Below, piece after piece: positions 39,769 to 48,996 of a stretch of 56,923 bases of DNA (its first letter is position 1; each line of letters opens with the position of its first letter). Below the pieces are notes generated by a model. The model did no database searches and had not been told where the DNA came from. It saw only the letters and a list, made by a program, of their open reading frames with translations. This DNA is from Gammaproteobacteria bacterium (GTDB lineage Bacteria > Pseudomonadota > Gammaproteobacteria > JAKEHO01). A program made the position numbers and the translations under genes. The stretch is from contig JAKEHO010000020.1 in assembly GCA_022614965.1 (NCBI GenBank), positions 1 to 56,923 on the forward strand. The letters are read 5' to 3'.

Positions 39769-40209
39769 TCACCCATGGTTTTGATTGAGGGTGTGCGTCT
39801 GCAATGTCTGGCCGTGCTCCCGATAGAAGCGGTAACGGTCGCGGGCAAGTTCGCGGCCCGTGGCCTCGTCGTCCACCAGTTCGATAATCTTCGCAAAGCG
39901 ACTGAAGAACGGCGGTACAGGGTGTGACAGGTTGATCATCACATCGGCTCTGCTCGGTGGATGCTCACCGCAGCCGACAAGTATGGGGATATCGGACTTC
40001 CCATCACCCCGTACCCGTTCATGCGGAAGAAAGGCAATGTCATTATATGTCCATAGTAGTTGGTCCATTGCATCAGCTTCTTCTGCTGAGCTGGCATGGA
40101 TGTAAACTCGGTGACCTTCGTGCCAAGCTTTCCCAGCCAACGCACACGCACAGCGTTTCCTGTGTTCGGTACCGTTGTTATCCAGTATGTAAAAATCCAC
40201 GTGAGCCAT
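39769..40209 (-). CDS. holC: DNA polymerase III chi subunit
   Basis: Chi subunit of the clamp loader, which links SSB to the replisome through psi. The 146 residues start MAHVDFYILDNNGTEHRKRCACALAGKAWHEGHRVYIHAS at ATG 40209; the family's LLWTYNDIAFLPHE and PILVGCGEHPPSRADVMINLSHPVPPFFSRFAKIIELVDD blocks are clear. It lies 34 bases after pepA in the conserved order pepA-holC-valS. The frame stays open in the same register directly after its stop (see the next ORF). Confidence 0.93.
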   Translation of the reverse strand: MAHVDFYILDNNGTEHRKRCACALAGKAWHEGHRVYIHASSAEEADAMDQLLWTYNDIAFLPHERVRGDGKSDIPILVGCGEHPPSRADVMINLSHPVPPFFSRFAKIIELVDDEATGRELARDRYRFYREHGQTLQTHTLNQNHG

Positions 40210-40243
40210 GTTCAGAAATTTTTGTAGTGACGTGAATGCATTT

Positions 40244-41734
40244 TCAGTTGCAACGGTCGAGCAGATACTGCACAAGAAGGGGGACTGGTCTACCTGTTGC
40301 TCCTTTTTCTTTTCCGGTAAGCCAGGCGGTCCCCGCTATGTCTAGATGGCTCCAGTGAAATTTCTTGGCAAATCGTGACAAGAAACAGGCCGCGGTGATC
40401 GTGGCCGCTTCCCGTCCACCCACGTTGGCAATATCCGCAAAGGGACTGTCAAGCTGTTGATGATAGTCTTCCCAAAGGGGTAGTTGCCAGGCGCGATCAC
40501 CGCTCTCCCTTCCGGCATTCAGCAGGTCATTAGCGAGAGGGTTGTGGTTACTTAAAAGGCCAGTTGCATGCTTACCCAGCGCGATAACACATGCCCCGGT
40601 CAATGTCGCGACGTCAATAACCACGTCCGGGTCGAAACGCTCACAGTATGTTAACGCATCACAGAGGATCAAACGGCCTTCTGCGTCCGTATTGAGTATT
40701 TCTATGGTCTGGCCGGACAGGCTGGTGACGATGTCTCCGGGTTTTGTGGCGTTCCCGTTTGGCATGTTTTCTGTTGTTGGAATAACGCCAACAATATTGA
40801 TTGGCAGGTGCAGTTCTGCGGCAGTAGCGAACGTTCCAAGCACACTTGCTGCTCCACACATGTCGAACTTCATTTCGTCCATGTTCGCGGCGGGTTTGAT
40901 CGAGATCCCTCCAGAATCAAATGTCACCCCTTTCCCGACTAGGATTATTGGCTTTGCATCTTTGTTGGCCCCCATGTATTCCAACGTGATGAGTTTGGCG
41001 GGTTCGCGACTGCCGCGAGAGACGGCAAGCAGTGCACCCATGCCGAGCTGCTCCATCTCCGCCTCTTCCATGACTTTAACCTTGATGGATTCGTGGGTTT
41101 TCTGCAGTTCTATGGCCTGGTCGGCTAAATAGGTTGGCGTACAGATGTTGCTTGGAAGATTGGCAAGGTCCTTCGTGAGCTTTACTCCATTGGCGATGGC
41201 CTGTCCCTCCGTGATCGCCTTCTCGCCGATGGGCAGATCACGACGCGTAGGGACACTCAACATGATCTTGCGTAACGGCCGCCGGGTCGTATCCTTCTTG
41301 CTCTTCAGCGTGTCAAAGCGATAGAGTGCATTGCGGCTTGCCTCAACTGATTGTCGAACCTTCCAATAGATATCATGGCCTTTGATGTCAAGCTCTGTCA
41401 GATAACTCACTGCTTCCATCGAACCTGTTTCATTTAACTGGGTGGCTGTCTTGGATATGATCTGTCGAAATTGGTTGTCGCCGAGATCGCGCTCACGCCC
41501 ACAACCCACCAGCAACACCCTGCCGGCGCGTGTTCCGGGGACGTTGTGCAACAAAAGTGCCTGCCCAAGTTTGCCCTCGATCTCGCCTCGTCTGACGAGG
41601 TTTGATAGATAGCCCTTGCTGACAACGTCAATGGCTTTAGCCGGTTGCGACAGACGGCGCGGTTCGAAGACGCCCACGACAACGCAGGCCGTGCGCTGTT
41701 TTTCTGGATCCCCGCTCTTAACGGTGAATTCCAT
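40244..41734 (-). CDS. pepA: Leucyl aminopeptidase (M17)
   Basis: Bimetallic M17 aminopeptidase; PepA also binds DNA in E. coli. The C-terminal catalytic domain shows [31 protein letters not shown] (metal Lys/Asp and catalytic Lys) near residue 265 and [16 protein letters not shown] (metal Asp/Glu and catalytic Arg) near residue 345. The last signature [15 protein letters not shown] is also present. The 496 residues match. It is divergent from lptF over a 152-base region, the standard arrangement. Confidence 0.96.
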   Translation of the reverse strand: MEFTVKSGDPEKQRTACVVVGVFEPRRLSQPAKAIDVVSKGYLSNLVRRGEIEGKLGQALLLHNVPGTRAGRVLLVGCGRERDLGDNQFRQIISKTATQLNETGSMEAVSYLTELDIKGHDIYWKVRQSVEASRNALYRFDTLKSKKDTTRRPLRKIMLSVPTRRDLPIGEKAITEGQAIANGVKLTKDLANLPSNICTPTYLADQAIELQKTHESIKVKVMEEAEMEQLGMGALLAVSRGSREPAKLITLEYMGANKDAKPIILVGKGVTFDSGGISIKPAANMDEMKFDMCGAASVLGTFATAAELHLPINIVGVIPTTENMPNGNATKPGDIVTSLSGQTIEILNTDAEGRLILCDALTYCERFDPDVVIDVATLTGACVIALGKHATGLLSNHNPLANDLLNAGRESGDRAWQLPLWEDYHQQLDSPFADIANVGGREAATITAACFLSRFAKKFHWSHLDIAGTAWLTGKEKGATGRPVPLLVQYLLDRCN

Positions 41735-41886
41735 AGTTACTCAAGCAATCTCTGGGTGAACAGTTATCGCACGCAGCAGTGATATTGGCCTCACATGGCC
41801 ACTTCTGCTATTTTCCTGCCAAGTGTATTCATTTACACGGTGGGACGCAAAGCAGGTATTGGGTGCGAGCAAGGCATTAGGCCCGA

Positions 41887-42993
41887 TTGATCATACAGGC
41901 TTACATTTATCGCGAGATTTCCCGGTGGACGTTTGCCATCATGCTACTGCTCGTGATTACGTACGGCAGCAAGGTATTTCTTGATTATTTGTCAGACGTT
42001 GCCGTTGGCGCGCTCGCCAGCACGCTCGTTTATGAAATGCTCGCGTATCAGCTCATCGAGATGCTGCCCGTGTTGCTCCCCACGTGTCTGTACTTTGCAG
42101 TCTTGATTGTTTTTTCACGCATGTTGCAGGATAGGGAATTGACGGTGATGCTTGCCTCCGGGCTCGGCCCATCCTTTTTCCTCCGAACGGTATTTCTTTT
42201 TGCCCTAGTTTTCGCCCTCTTAGTGGCAGTCATTGCGTTCTACGCTGGTCCCTGGGCCACGGCCCAGTCCCTGCGTCTGACGGAGCAGGCGAAACAGGAG
42301 TCTGATATCACGGGCATAGCCTCTGGGCGTTTTAAGGAATTTAGCACCGGCCATGGTGTCGTTTACGTTGATCAAGTTTCTCCGGATAACGGTGTCATGA
42401 GGGACGTTTTCTTGCAGCTGCGTGATCGCGACAAGTTTGGGCTTCTCACGGCAAAGGAGGCACACTTGGAAACGGACGAGAGCACCGGGGATCGCTATGT
42501 CGTCTTTGAAGATGGACGCCGTTACGAAGGAACACCTGGACAACTGAATTATAAAGTGACCGATTACCAACGCTATGCTGTGCTTATTGAGAGTAGAAGG
42601 AGCGCAGATAACGACCTGGGCGTAGGGGCAATCCCGACGTCTAAGCTGTGGCTAGCCGATGAATCCCAGTATGCTGCTGAATTGCAACTGCGTATCTCGA
42701 ACGTTCTGGCGTGCCTGTTATTGCCCTTACTCGCTGTACTGCTAGCCCGCATGACATTTGGCCATCGCCAGTACCTCGTTTACCTTAGCGCGATCCCAAT
42801 CTTTTTCCTCTATCTCAATCTGCTGGAGATATCCGCCGCCTTGCTAAGGCGAGGTGAGTTACTCCGATATATCGGACTCTGGTGGGTACATGGGACATTG
42901 ATCATTGTGATCGCAATTCTCTTCTACCTTCCCTTGTTGCAACGCTGGCGGAAGGGAGGCAGTATGGAGCGGATTGTCGTGTCAAAAGCATGA
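41887..42993 (+). CDS. lptF: LPS export permease LptF
   Basis: Inner-membrane subunit of the LptB2FG transporter that extracts lipopolysaccharide. The 368 residues start at TTG 41887 (IIQAYIYREISRWTFAIMLL) and show six membrane helices, three on each side of a periplasmic beta-jellyroll domain (about residues 130-265). SYS motif ELTVMLASGLGPSFFLR follows the second helix. The stop overlaps the lptG ATG by four bases (ATGA). Confidence 0.94.
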   Translation: MIIQAYIYREISRWTFAIMLLLVITYGSKVFLDYLSDVAVGALASTLVYEMLAYQLIEMLPVLLPTCLYFAVLIVFSRMLQDRELTVMLASGLGPSFFLRTVFLFALVFALLVAVIAFYAGPWATAQSLRLTEQAKQESDITGIASGRFKEFSTGHGVVYVDQVSPDNGVMRDVFLQLRDRDKFGLLTAKEAHLETDESTGDRYVVFEDGRRYEGTPGQLNYKVTDYQRYAVLIESRRSADNDLGVGAIPTSKLWLADESQYAAELQLRISNVLACLLLPLLAVLLARMTFGHRQYLVYLSAIPIFFLYLNLLEISAALLRRGELLRYIGLWWVHGTLIIVIAILFYLPLLQRWRKGGSMERIVVSKA

Positions 42994-44051
42994 AGATCCT
43001 GGACCGCTATATTGGTCTGGCCATCGTCCAGACAACGCTTATCATCCTAGCGGGGTTAATTGCGTTATTTTCTGTTGTTTCATTGATCGAAGAATTGGGG
43101 AGAGCAGGTCAGGCGAATTATGGTGTCTTACAGGCCGTAACCTACACTTTATTGAATGTTCCAGAACACGGCTACGAACTCCTTCCGATCGCGGCTATCG
43201 TCGGGAGTTTGGTCGCACTGAGTATCCTCGCAAGGAGTGGCGAGTTAACTGTTGTCCGCAGCGCCGGCGTATCCGCTGCGCGTATTCTCGTCTCGGCACT
43301 TAAGGCGAGCTTGATGTTGGCCGCACTGGTGATCGTTTTGGGTGAGTTCCTCGCGCCACCCGCCGCCCAGTACGCTCGTCATCTGCGTTCAGTCGCATTG
43401 ACCAATCAAATCTATTTGAACACGAGATATGGATACTGGACGCGTGATGGACAGAGCTTTATCAATATTCGCACAGTTCTGCCAGAAGACAGGTTGCAGG
43501 ACGTTTATATCTATGAGTTTGACGATGCCAATAGACTGCGCACAAGCACCTTTGCGAGCACAGCGCACTATTCAGAGGGACAATGGGTTCTTGAGGATCT
43601 GGAACAAACTTCTTTTGGTGCCGATGGGATCACCAAACGCAGGCTGGGCGGTGCCAAGTGGGAAACATCGCTTCGGCCGGACATGATTAATGTCGTTGTC
43701 GTTAAACCTAAGAACCTTTCCGCATGGCAACTTGTAGATTACATTCGGTATCTAAAAGAGAACGCCCAAGAGAGCGTGCGTTATGAGCAGGCACTGTGGG
43801 CCAAGATCACCCAGCCCATCGCGACGGGTATCATGGTTCTGTTAGCCGTGCCCATCGTGCTTATCTCCTTGCAGCGCCTCAGTTTGAGCCGGCAGGTGTT
43901 GATTGGGACCCTCGTCGGGATCGCCTTTCACATTGCCAACCAAGTAAGCGGCCATTTAGGTATTGTCTACAACGTTGGCGCCAGCCTCAGCGCCAGCATT
44001 CCAACGTTAATTGTTATTGCTGCAACGTGGGCCCTGATGCGAAGGGCGTAG
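42990..44051 (+). CDS. lptG: LPS export permease LptG
   Basis: Partner permease of LptF. The 353 residues begin MKILDRYIGLAIVQTTLIILAGLI and have the same architecture: three helices, a periplasmic domain (about 130-265) and three more helices. SGELTVVRSAGVSAARILVSAL is the coupling-helix region, and IGTLVGIAFHIANQVSGHLG is the family's C-terminal helix. It overlaps lptF by four bases, so the pair is made in fixed proportion. Confidence 0.95.
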   Translation: MKILDRYIGLAIVQTTLIILAGLIALFSVVSLIEELGRAGQANYGVLQAVTYTLLNVPEHGYELLPIAAIVGSLVALSILARSGELTVVRSAGVSAARILVSALKASLMLAALVIVLGEFLAPPAAQYARHLRSVALTNQIYLNTRYGYWTRDGQSFINIRTVLPEDRLQDVYIYEFDDANRLRTSTFASTAHYSEGQWVLEDLEQTSFGADGITKRRLGGAKWETSLRPDMINVVVVKPKNLSAWQLVDYIRYLKENAQESVRYEQALWAKITQPIATGIMVLLAVPIVLISLQRLSLSRQVLIGTLVGIAFHIANQVSGHLGIVYNVGASLSASIPTLIVIAATWALMRRA

Positions 44052-44079
44052 GGATGGTAGTGCGCCGGTACAAAGGGGC

Positions 44080-44535
44080 TCAATCGTGAGCGTCGGACAC
44101 GGTGGGTCCTATGATGACCAGGATCGTTCCAGAGGCGCGATCATGCCAGGCAAGCTTGTGGTGATCCCAAATCGAGCAGAGAACGGCGAGGCCCAAAAAC
44201 AGACCGGAAGGGATAGCGCAGACAAAGCATAGTGCGGCGCGCCGCCACGATACGGTCTTGCCGTCTTCCTGTTTAAGGTGAATGGGCCAGGCGCGCATGT
44301 CAAGTGTCTGGCCGCCGCGGGTCCGCTGCCAGCCGTAATAGAGGAAGCCTACCGACAGGAGATACGCTGCGTAGATCGGGTGAGGGGCGCGGATCGTTTG
44401 GCCCCCAGCGTCAAGGGCAGGAGCAAACGTGTCGCGAAAGACAACACGGCGAATAGCAGCAGGGCCTCCTAGAGCATCGCGGCCAAGCGCCGTGGCAGCC
44501 CCGCCCCCGGTTGCTGTAGCGTGGATTCGATCCCA
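44080..44535 (-). pseudogene. RDD-family membrane protein gene, decayed
   Basis: A gene for an RDD-domain membrane protein, a usual neighbour of lptG, is broken twice. One frame reads LQQPGAGLPRRLAAML, then a TAG at 44469-44471, then EALLLFAVLSFATRLLLP; a Tyr codon is expected at the stop. Near 44370-44406 (G/C runs) the reading must shift into another frame to continue YAAYLLSVGFLYYGW, QTLDMRAWPIHL and the C-terminal WHDRASGTILV. The second half alone is long enough to be miscalled as a gene. No in-frame ATG exists near the expected N-terminus. Confidence 0.8.
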
Positions 44536-44640
44536 TAGACAGGGCTGACAATGGGCCTTGAACTGCCTATATAGATGCGCCTTTCGAGTCTTCGACAACC
44601 GAGATCCCGAGGGCACAGAGCCCTGGGTGACTCTGCCCAA

Positions 44641-45260
44641 CGCAGGGCGCTTTTAAATTGGCGGAGAGAGGTGGCTGGGAGGCGCGCGCTATCGCGCTAT
44701 AAGGTTGCGCTCATCTCATTTTAGGCTATCATTAGCTGGTAATGTTGCATTGCATCAATTATGTGGGGTGAGGCCCTTGAGGGTGTAGCGGGTCTAATCG
44801 TCGCTATCTGAACGTCGCATTCGATCAGGGGCATGGTCATAAGTACATGAAAATGATAAAGATAAAGTGCACTACTTCAGCAGATGAGCGGGCCGCTTCT
44901 GCGGGGTATCCTTGGAGCGGCTGCCCCATGTGCTATATTGAACCTTAATTTGATCATATTGATCATTGATTTTTATGAGGTTACATTTGGCGCTGCGTGA
45001 GGAAGCGAAAGACTCGGCAGGACGTAGCTGGGAAAGGCCATTTATCGGCTCATGTGCACCATTTATCTTGTTTTCGCTGACAGAACTTGCGCAAGCTGCT
45101 AGAGGTCTACGTGAAGGTGCACAAAATAGCGGGCTCATGCGTTTATAGGACAAGGCGCCCATGTGGCTATGGGATGAATGGAAGGCGCCAGAGCGTGATC
45201 CCGCCTTGGTGGGCGATGCGGGCACGGATTGGGCGCTGTCTCTGCTAATTTGAGTGTGAT
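44641..45260. other. 620-bp region without a recognisable gene
   Basis: Nothing coding can be supported. It is A+T-richer near 44940-44985, with a direct repeat TTGATCAT at 44950-44957 and 44959-44966 approximately. Two open frames of 60 and 117 codons on opposite strands here show no recognisable motif. It may hold the promoter of the hydrolase gene downstream. Confidence 0.5.
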
Positions 45261-45263
45261 TTG

Positions 45264-46298
45264 ATGAACAAGAGCTACCGGCATAACCAGGGCATATTCG
45301 GGCTTCCCCGCCTCTTGGGGCAGGGGTTGGTGCGCCTTGTGCCCGCGCTTGTCCTGACGTTGCCGCTCTCAGTCGGCGCCGGGGAGGTCGTGGATTTCGA
45401 TTTGGGAACGCCCCCGGGACGACTCGTCAGTGTCGGATCCCACAAACTCCATATCCTGTGCAAGGGACATGGGCGGGGTAGCGTGGTGATTGACTCAGGC
45501 GTGGGTGGGTTCTCCTTGGAATGGACACGCGTCCAGAATGCCTTGGCGAAGCACTATCGCGTGTGCACGTATGATCGCGCCGGCTATGGCTGGAGTAAAC
45601 CGGGACCGCTCCCTCGCACGACCGAGCAGATTGCAACGGAGTTGTACACGCTGTTGAAGAATGCCGATGTCCAAGGACCGTATATATTGGTTGGCCATTC
45701 GTTCGGTGGCTACAATGTCCGCTACTTTGCGAGTAAATATCCGGAGGAGGTTCAAGGACTCGTCCTCATTGATTCTTCGCATCCTGACCAGGATGCCAGA
45801 TTTCCGAGCCGCGAGAGCCGCAATAGTGCGCCGGCCCACATTGTGAAGGTCCCCGATCCCTATGAGCCTTATACCCGGCGCATCTGGATATCGAGACCTG
45901 TGATGCCGGATAACTACCCCGATGAGGTGCGGCAAATTGCGTTCGCGTTGATGTCGACCGAAAAGGCGGCGATCACGCAGCGTCAGGAACTTGAGAGCTT
46001 CCAGCTGAGCGCAGGGCAGGTGGCGAGCGCAGGACCGTTGCCAAATGTCCCGCTCGTGGTTTTGACACGGGGTAAGCGCGTCTGGCCGGCTAATCCCAAC
46101 GGGGATCTTATGGAACAAGTGTGGATGGAATTACAAGATGAGTTGGCCACGTTAACTCCTCACTCGGTACATCTCGTTGCTGAACATAGCGGACATGCCA
46201 TTCAATTGGATGAGCCAGGCCTTGTTATCACTGCGGTTGCGGCCCTGGCAGAGTCGACGTCGGTTCATTACTTTGCACAGAATGGGGGTCGTGAGTGA
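45264..46298 (+). CDS. Exported alpha/beta hydrolase
   Basis: A 344-residue alpha/beta hydrolase with an N-terminal signal or anchor (hydrophobic LVPALVLTLPLSVGAG, about residues 20-36). The catalytic triad is visible: Ser in VGHSFGGYN near residue 148, an acidic residue in VVLTRGKRVWPANPNGDL (Asp uncertain), and His in EHSGHAIQLDEP near residue 313. The oxyanion region is SGVGGFSLEW and the cap loop includes RIWISRPVMP. The substrate is unknown; no biosynthetic or degradative cluster surrounds it. TTG 45261 immediately precedes ATG 45264. Confidence 0.82.
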   Translation: MNKSYRHNQGIFGLPRLLGQGLVRLVPALVLTLPLSVGAGEVVDFDLGTPPGRLVSVGSHKLHILCKGHGRGSVVIDSGVGGFSLEWTRVQNALAKHYRVCTYDRAGYGWSKPGPLPRTTEQIATELYTLLKNADVQGPYILVGHSFGGYNVRYFASKYPEEVQGLVLIDSSHPDQDARFPSRESRNSAPAHIVKVPDPYEPYTRRIWISRPVMPDNYPDEVRQIAFALMSTEKAAITQRQELESFQLSAGQVASAGPLPNVPLVVLTRGKRVWPANPNGDLMEQVWMELQDELATLTPHSVHLVAEHSGHAIQLDEPGLVITAVAALAESTSVHYFAQNGGRE

Positions 46299-46947
46299 GG
46301 TGAGTCGTTAGGTAGAAACCGCAGCTGCGTTCCGCGCAAAACACAGCGTGGATTGACGACCTCTGTTGGCTCACGCATCTTCCCTCCCCAAGCTGTTGGA
46401 CCTGCACACCAGCGAGCACGGTCCTCTCGACATGCCGGTGTGCGTGAAGATGCCGCAACCGTTTCGAGACGAGCGACCGTCTTTGGTTCACGGTTGGCTG
46501 CAAACTACGTGTAGGACGGAGGGCGCGTGGCGCCGGTTTGCGGTGAGCAACGCCGGAGGCCCTTGAAGAATTGCGGCCGACCCCCGCTCATTCCCCACTC
46601 GGTGATCCCCTTTGGCCTAGCCTCTGGGTGGCAACGGCACAAGAGTTCTTACTTTCACCACACCCGATAGGGAAGATGCGGCCCGCGGCGTCTTGCGCAG
46701 CGCTACACGGTGGGCTGACTCCTAAAACTCCTCGTCTGATGTGCCATGGCATTGGCACCCTCTCGACCGGTCATGGTTGTGAAGCTCACACCTCTGAAAC
46801 GGTGATGACGGGATGCGGGGGATTCTGCATGGGAACAACCGGCCATTCGTAAAGTATCGTCGGTCGATGCGGGACGCAACATGGAGGCACGCCATTGCGT
46901 GCAAGTACGTTGTTTAGGTAAAGGACGCTCTCTGCACCGGTGCCGGT
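46299..46947. other. 650-bp region without a recognisable gene
   Basis: Between the hydrolase and tRNA-Glu I see no gene. Several open frames of 60-93 codons have no start signal or motif. Small inverted repeats are present: GTGCCA...TGGCAC at 46740-46757 approximately, and the palindrome GCACCGGTGC at 46936-46945 just beyond the tRNA 3' end, which might help end its transcript but lacks a T run. Confidence 0.5.
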
Positions 46948-47023
46948 TGGCGCTCCCTAGGGGACTCGAACCCCTGTTTTCGCCGTGAGAGGGCGACGTC
47001 CTAGGCCACTAGACGAAGGGAGC
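46948..47023 (-). tRNA. tRNA-Glu (CTC)
   Basis: A complete 76-base tRNA. The acceptor stem is GCTCCC(T) with (A)GGGAGC and an encoded CCA at 46948-46950. The anticodon stem TCGCC/GGCGA encloses the loop CTCTCAC, so the anticodon is CTC, reading GAG. The T loop is GTTCGAGTC-type. Many gammaproteobacteria carry only the TTC isoacceptor, so a CTC gene is a modest addition to Glu decoding. A strong promoter lies at 47059-47086. Confidence 0.95.
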
Positions 47024-47058
47024 CTGCAGCGTGATGAGCAGGATGAGAAAACGATGCT

Positions 47059-47086
47059 ATTATACGGGCGCGCTTGGTCTACTCAA
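47059..47086 (-). promoter_or_regulatory. Sigma-70 promoter for tRNA-Glu
   Basis: On the minus strand, -35 TTGAGT (47081-47086), a 16-base spacer and a perfect -10 TATAAT (47059-47064) lie about 36 bases ahead of the tRNA 5' end. The region between -10 and start is GCATCG-type rather than the GC-rich stringent discriminator. pcnB is divergent and begins 57 bases beyond the -35. Confidence 0.75.
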
Positions 47087-47142
47087 GCGATCTGCCCGGC
47101 GACCTGAGGGAAATGGTATAGAGGCCCTGTCACACGCAGCCA

Positions 47143-48480
47143 ATGCAATCTGAGAAACAACCGGCAAGCCAAAGCAACGTTACGAAGCTCGCGATCGAGC
47201 CACGGATCTTCCCTAGAGCTGAACATATCATCTCCCGTGCCAACATCAGCGACAACGCCCTGAAGGTCCTTTATCGCCTTAAGAATGCAGGTTACAAGGC
47301 GTATGTGGTGGGCGGGGGAGTGCGCGATCTGTTGCTCGGCCGTGAACCCAAGGATTTCGATGTCGTCACTGATGCCAGGCCGGAGCAAGTGCGGGAACTC
47401 TTTCGCAACTGTCGTCTCATTGGCCGCCGCTTTCTGCTTGCGCACGTGCGATTTGGCAGGGAGATTGTCGAAGTATCGACGTTTCGTGCGCCCCATGAAG
47501 CAGAGCCGAATGGTGACGGACGGGTTGTGGGGGGGCGGATTGTGCGCGATAACGTGTATGGTGGCCTTGATGATGATGTTTGGCGACGCGATTTCACAGT
47601 TAATGCGCTCTATTACAACATCGCGGATTTTACAGTTGTTGATTATGTTGGCGGTGTGGCTGATATCAAAGCGGGGCAATTGCGCCTCATCGGTGATCCG
47701 GCGAGGCGGTATGCCGAAGACCCGGTGCGCATGTTGCGCGCCATTCGATTCGCGGTGCAGCTCGGGTTCACGATCCATCCCGATACCTCAGCGCCGATTT
47801 ACGAACTCGGCTACCTACTTACAGAGATCCCACCGTCGCGGCTTTCTGACGAAGTGATGAAGCTGTTTCTCAACGGCTTTGCCCTACAGACATTCGAACA
47901 GCTCCGTCACTATTCGCTATTTGGGCATCTCTTTCCCCAGACAGAAGGCTGTCTTAGTGAGGAGGAAGGGCGTTTCCCGCATATGTTCTTAGTCCACGCG
48001 CTCAAGAATACCGATGCGCGCGTTGCCGAAAATAAGTCGGTTACCCCAGCCTTCCTGTTCGCGTCGCTGCTATGGGATCCACTGCGTCGCCTTGCCAGTG
48101 AATATCGTGCCAACGGCCTAAATGAATTCGAATCGATACAATTGGCCAGTGACACAGTCATCTCGAGGCAGGTCCGTCGAATGGCGATCCCGCGAATCGT
48201 GACAAAAATAACGCGGGAGATTTGGGCCCTACAGCTCAGGTTTGAGCGTTCTAGCGGTATGCGGCCACTACGGTTGATCAGGCATCCCTGTTTACGTGCA
48301 GCTTACGACTTTCTCTTGTTGAGGGCTGAAGCCGGAGAGGGTGTGGGGGCCCCCGCCAAGTGGTGGACTGCATTTCTCGAGGCTGATGAGGCAGAGCGTG
48401 GGGCACTGCTGGAGGAACTGCCGGGTGGTCGCCGCGAAAGGTCACGGCGGCGTCGGCGCAAGGTTATCACCGATCAATGA
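47143..48480 (+). CDS. pcnB: Poly(A) polymerase I
   Basis: Adds 3' poly(A) tails that promote RNA decay. The nucleotidyltransferase core is clear: YVVGGGVRDLLLGREPKDFDVVTDARPEQVRELF (GG-x-VRD and DxD) near residue 55. RRDFTVNALYYNI and EDPVRMLRAIRFAVQLGF are the RNA-binding helices. The C-terminal tail is Arg/Lys-rich (GGRRERSRRRRRK), as in bacterial PAPs. The 445 residues match PcnB rather than CCA-adding enzyme (about 410). It starts pcnB-folK-dNK-panBCD on the plus strand. Confidence 0.94.
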   Translation: MQSEKQPASQSNVTKLAIEPRIFPRAEHIISRANISDNALKVLYRLKNAGYKAYVVGGGVRDLLLGREPKDFDVVTDARPEQVRELFRNCRLIGRRFLLAHVRFGREIVEVSTFRAPHEAEPNGDGRVVGGRIVRDNVYGGLDDDVWRRDFTVNALYYNIADFTVVDYVGGVADIKAGQLRLIGDPARRYAEDPVRMLRAIRFAVQLGFTIHPDTSAPIYELGYLLTEIPPSRLSDEVMKLFLNGFALQTFEQLRHYSLFGHLFPQTEGCLSEEEGRFPHMFLVHALKNTDARVAENKSVTPAFLFASLLWDPLRRLASEYRANGLNEFESIQLASDTVISRQVRRMAIPRIVTKITREIWALQLRFERSSGMRPLRLIRHPCLRAAYDFLLLRAEAGEGVGAPAKWWTAFLEADEAERGALLEELPGGRRERSRRRRRKVITDQ

Positions 48481-48504
48481 CGACCGCTGCGGGATTGAAA
48501 CCCG

Positions 48505-48996
48505 ATGACACGTACCTATGTCGGGCTGGGCAGTAATCTCGACGATCCTGAAAAACAGATTCAAATGGCGTTGCGTGCCCTAGCGGCGTTGCCCCAGACG
48601 ACCTTGATAAGACACTCAGCCCTCTATCGTAGCCCACCCATGGGCCCTCAGGATCAGCCTGACTATATCAATGCGGTCGCTCTATTGGAAACTGACTTGC
48701 CAGCGCGCGAACTGCTCCATTGCATGCTGGAAATTGAGCGACGCCAAGGCCGGGTGCGTACGGGCAAGCGCTGGGGACCTCGAACCTTGGACTTGGATCT
48801 GCTGGTCTATGGTGAGGAACGGTGGTCGGATGAGTTGCTGACCGTGCCGCATCCTGAGATCCCAAATCGCGCGTTTGTTCTGTATCCGCTAAGCGAGCTT
48901 GCCCCTGATCTCAATATACCGGGCTTTGGTCCCTTGGCCGAGTTGCTGAAGGCCTGTCCGGCAGAAGGCCTTCGCCGATGTCACGGTAATGGCTAA
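48505..48996 (+). CDS. folK: 2-Amino-4-hydroxy-6-hydroxymethyldihydropteridine diphosphokinase
   Basis: Pyrophosphorylates the pterin in folate synthesis. The 163 residues show YVGLGSNLDDPEKQIQMAL, SALYRSPPMGPQDQPDYINAVALLET, RVRTGKRWGPRTLDLDLLVYGEE (the catalytic ATP/Mg site) and PHPEIPNRAFVLYPLSELAP, all conserved. It follows pcnB by 24 bases and its last codons overlap the start of the kinase gene by eight bases. Confidence 0.96.
   Translation: MTRTYVGLGSNLDDPEKQIQMALRALAALPQTTLIRHSALYRSPPMGPQDQPDYINAVALLETDLPARELLHCMLEIERRQGRVRTGKRWGPRTLDLDLLVYGEERWSDELLTVPHPEIPNRAFVLYPLSELAPDLNIPGFGPLAELLKACPAEGLRRCHGNG

Noticed and set aside
39446..39784. Plus-strand open frame opposite the holC-valS interval
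   Set aside because: Its translation is Ser/Arg-rich without motif, and it opposes a run of co-directional genes.
39613..45038. Shared 14-mer CGTAGCTGGGAAAG at about 39.6 kb and 45.0 kb
   Set aside because: A few such matches are expected by chance in a window this long, and the flanks do not match further.
44872..45225. Open frame of 117 codons on the minus strand
   Set aside because: No motif, no start signal and a Ser/Lys-rich composition without conserved pattern; likely chance.
46571..46852. Open frames in the 46.3-46.9 kb gap
   Set aside because: No Shine-Dalgarno, no recognisable domain and frames open on both strands, as expected from random G+C-rich DNA.
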